A stretch of DNA of 64,000 nucleotides from contig CAWFPP010000016.1 of NCBI GenBank assembly GCA_963817735.1, forward strand, positions 124,001 to 188,000. Direction: 5' to 3'. The DNA comes from Bog-473 sp963817735. Its GTDB lineage: Bacteria; Actinomycetota; Acidimicrobiia; Acidimicrobiales; RAAP-2. Under the pieces are notes generated by a model, which saw nothing but the letters and a program-made list of their open reading frames with translations, was not told the origin of the DNA and ran no database searches. Made by a program: the position numbers and the translations under genes. Of the stretch, positions 62,113 to 64,000 are shown in pieces. Position 1 is the stretch's first letter; the number at the start of each line of letters is the position of its first letter.

Positions 62113-63387
62113 CTAGGCCAGCGCGGCAGAGGAATCGACGTCGCTCTCGCTCGAGATGAGCGCGGCGTGCGTGTTCATGCGCAGGATCCCGGTCGTCTTG
62201 CCGGGGTTCATCACCTCGAACGTCCCGGCCGTCTCCCGCCAGTCGTACAGGATGCCGCCCCGGCTCTGGATCCCGAGGGAGAACGAGAACGTGCCGTCGA
62301 GCATCGGCATCTGCACGATGCCGAAGTGCATCACGCTCACGCCGCGCGGAGCGTCGATCGGGGTGCCGATAATGGAGGTGTCCGTGCGCATGACCAGGTT
62401 GTTGTCGGGGTCGTGGATCTCCAGCGAGAACACGACGTCCTCGGTCGCGTAGAGGGCCTCGAACTCCACGCGGATCGTGAGGTCGTCGCCCGTGCTCATG
62501 TACGGCACGCTGTTGTCTCCCGAGAAGATGCGATGCACAGAGCGGAACCGGACGGGCCGTTCGTCGTCGGGCATGGCAGCCATGCCGGAGGTCGTGGGCG
62601 TGGCGGGCACGGCCGCCAGAGTGGGGTCGGCGATCCCCATGCCGGCTCCCTCCGCCATCAGGCCCTCGCGGAAGATGCGGGTCGCCTCGCCCGGCTCGCC
62701 CTCGCCGACCAGGTGGCCGTGGCTGAGCACCACGGCCCGGTCGCAGATGCTGCGCACGATGTCGGCGGAATGGGTGACCAGGAGGATGGTCCGGCCCTCC
62801 CGCTGGAACTCCTTGACCCGGCCGATGCACTTGCGCTGGAAACGCTCGTCCCCCACCGCCAGGACCTCGTCTATGACCAGCACGTCGGGGTCCATGTTCA
62901 CCGCGACGGCGAAGCCCAGCCGGACATACATGCCCGAGGAGTAGAATTTGACGGGGCCGTCGATGAACTCCTCGAGCTCGGAGAAGTCCACGATGGCGTC
63001 GAAGACCTTGTCCACGTCGCGCTTGGACATCCCCATCAGCGAGCCGTTCAGGTAGATGTTCTCCCGGCCGGTCAGGTCCTGCTGGAAGCCGGCCCCCAGC
63101 TCCAGCAGGCCGGCCAGCTTGCCCCGCACGGCCACCTCTCCCGAGGTCGGCTGGAGCACGCCGCAGATGCATTTGAGGAGGGTCGACTTGCCCGAGCCGT
63201 TGCGGCCCAGGATGCCCACGGTCTCGCCGTCCCTGACGGTGAGGGACACCTGGCTCAGCGCCCAGAAGTCCTCCGTCGACTTGCGCTTCCCACCGTGGAT
63301 CAAGCGCTCCTTCACGGTCTTGTACTGGCCATGGGCCAGGCGGAAGCGCTTGGAGACGTCACGGACGTCGACGGCGAAATCGCTCAC
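62113..63387 (-). CDS. Polysaccharide ABC exporter ATPase (Wzt/TagH-like)
   Basis: 424 residues. Walker A GRNGSGKST, ELGAGFQQDLTGRENIYLNG (typical of the polysaccharide ABC group), signature FYSSGMYVRLGFAVA, Walker B VLVIDEVLAVGDERFQRKC. After ~residue 245 comes a beta-rich C-terminal domain (VEFEALYATEDVVFSLEIHD, FEVMNPGKTTGILRMNTHAA), which in Wzt recognises the modified end of the glycan. With the permease it exports the finished polymer. Confidence 0.92.
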   Translation of the reverse strand: MSDFAVDVRDVSKRFRLAHGQYKTVKERLIHGGKRKSTEDFWALSQVSLTVRDGETVGILGRNGSGKSTLLKCICGVLQPTSGEVAVRGKLAGLLELGAGFQQDLTGRENIYLNGSLMGMSKRDVDKVFDAIVDFSELEEFIDGPVKFYSSGMYVRLGFAVAVNMDPDVLVIDEVLAVGDERFQRKCIGRVKEFQREGRTILLVTHSADIVRSICDRAVVLSHGHLVGEGEPGEATRIFREGLMAEGAGMGIADPTLAAVPATPTTSGMAAMPDDERPVRFRSVHRIFSGDNSVPYMSTGDDLTIRVEFEALYATEDVVFSLEIHDPDNNLVMRTDTSIIGTPIDAPRGVSVMHFGIVQMPMLDGTFSFSLGIQSRGGILYDWRETAGTFEVMNPGKTTGILRMNTHAALISSESDVDSSAALA

Positions 63388-63390
63388 GGC

Positions 63391-64000
63391 TCAGAGCTCC
63401 TCGGCGAAGTTGCCCTCGAGGCGGCCGAAGGTGGCGAGCGCGACAAGGAACAAGATGAGAGCCAGGGCGAGCACCCCCAGGTCGAGGCCGACGTACCACA
63501 GCATGCCCTTGGTCGGCAGCACGTGGAATGTCGTCAGCTTGCCGGCGACGACGGCGTACGTCGTGGGGTGCGCGTAGATGCAACGCTGGAAGGACAGGAT
63601 CAGCGGCACCATGGGGTTCAGGAAGTAGATCCAGGTGAGCCCCTTCGGGCCCAACTTCTCGGCGATGTTCTGCTGGTAGGCGTACACGATCGGGCAGGCC
63701 CAGAACCAGGCGGTCAGGACTACCTCTATCAGGTGCTGGGTGTCGCGGAGGTACACGTTGATCGACGACAGCAGCACCGCCAGCGCCGAGGCGAGGATGA
63801 CGCCGGTGACCAGGGCGAGCAGGAGCACGGGCAGGTAGGCCAGGTCGGGCGCTGTGCCCAGGACGACCATGAAGATGATCATCACGATCGTCTGGAAGAA
63901 GAAGAAGACGCAGGCCGACCCGACCGCGGCGAGCGCCAGGATCTCGCGCGGGAAGGAGACCTTCTTCACGATGCCTGCGTTGTTGACCACCACGCCCGTC
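63391..64000 (-). CDS. Polysaccharide ABC exporter permease (Wzm/TagG-like), 5' end outside window
   Basis: The last ~202 residues are seen; the frame is open to the right edge (TGVVVNNAGIVKKVSFPREI is typical of internal Wzm sequence), so the GTG at 63993 is not the real start. Helices: VGSACVFFFFQTIVMIIFMV, YLPVLLLALVTGVILASALA, VVLTAWFWACPIVYAYQQNI and a last one before GRLEGNFAEEL. YFLNPMVPLILSFQRCIY is family-typical. It lies 4 bp before the Wzt-like gene. Confidence 0.9.
   Translation of the reverse strand, partial: TGVVVNNAGIVKKVSFPREILALAAVGSACVFFFFQTIVMIIFMVVLGTAPDLAYLPVLLLALVTGVILASALAVLLSSINVYLRDTQHLIEVVLTAWFWACPIVYAYQQNIAEKLGPKGLTWIYFLNPMVPLILSFQRCIYAHPTTYAVVAGKLTTFHVLPTKGMLWYVGLDLGVLALALILFLVALATFGRLEGNFAEEL

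Noticed and set aside
62090..63172. Upstream extension of the methyltransferase frame over the Wzt gene
   Set aside because: It is a shadow of the ABC ATPase in another frame; ATG 62089 fits.

Overview
The window looks like chromosomal DNA of a high-GC actinobacterium, most likely of the Acidimicrobiia. This is inferred from GTG/TTG starts and GTGA/ATGA gene overlaps, a class F-like sortase, a mycothiol-enzyme-type protein, two wax-ester synthase paralogues, and secreted proteins with GYWLVASDGG...FGDAQFYGSTGS repeats. No rRNA or marker gene is present to settle the taxon.

Layout. 1-6.0 kb: end of a repeat-rich surface protein and its sortase, a pyruvate kinase behind a truncated alcohol dehydrogenase, and a CoA-disulfide-reductase/rhodanese fusion. 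6.15-38.4 kb: the most striking part. An intact tRNA-Gly(GCC) gene lies at 38301-38375 (minus strand), and six partial copies of its 3' half (anticodon arm to CCA) lie to its left at 6153, 11583, 20414, 25817, 31808 and 35263, all in the same orientation. Each partial copy is followed 87-92 bp later by a palindrome related to GTAGTAGAGCGCTCTACTAC (degenerate in one copy). These composite sites cut the region into six cassettes (A-F, 3.0-8.8 kb) carrying metabolic cargo. A: BlaI/M56 regulators with CtaG-SCO1 and a Met-rich membrane protein. B: PdxH plus an ArsR-regulated, hydrogenase-related membrane complex without NiFe ligands. C: TetR plus an ABC exporter, an ArsR-SRPBCC pair and an integrase fragment. 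D: a wax-ester/acyl-lipid set and an IS3 remnant. E: acyl-CoA dehydrogenase, a DUF6933 protein and a HigBA-like toxin-antitoxin pair. F: an arylsulfatase. No complete integrase, phage or conjugation gene is present.

38.4-48.8 kb looks like core chromosome: a methyltransferase, a cytochrome b6-type cluster with a 58-residue membrane protein, a second wax-ester synthase, dUTPase, oligoribonuclease, acyl-CoA ligase, 1-Cys peroxiredoxin, enoyl-CoA hydratase and a HAD phosphatase. 48.8-64.0 kb is a cell-surface glycan locus: two repeat-bearing exported proteins, five glycosyltransferases (four share one N-terminal plan), three methyltransferase-like proteins, and a Wzt/Wzm-type exporter running off the right edge.

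At least seven genes carry an apparent single-base indel, mostly in C/G runs. Repairing one base restores family-like reading frames each time, so sequence error is a serious alternative to true pseudogenes.
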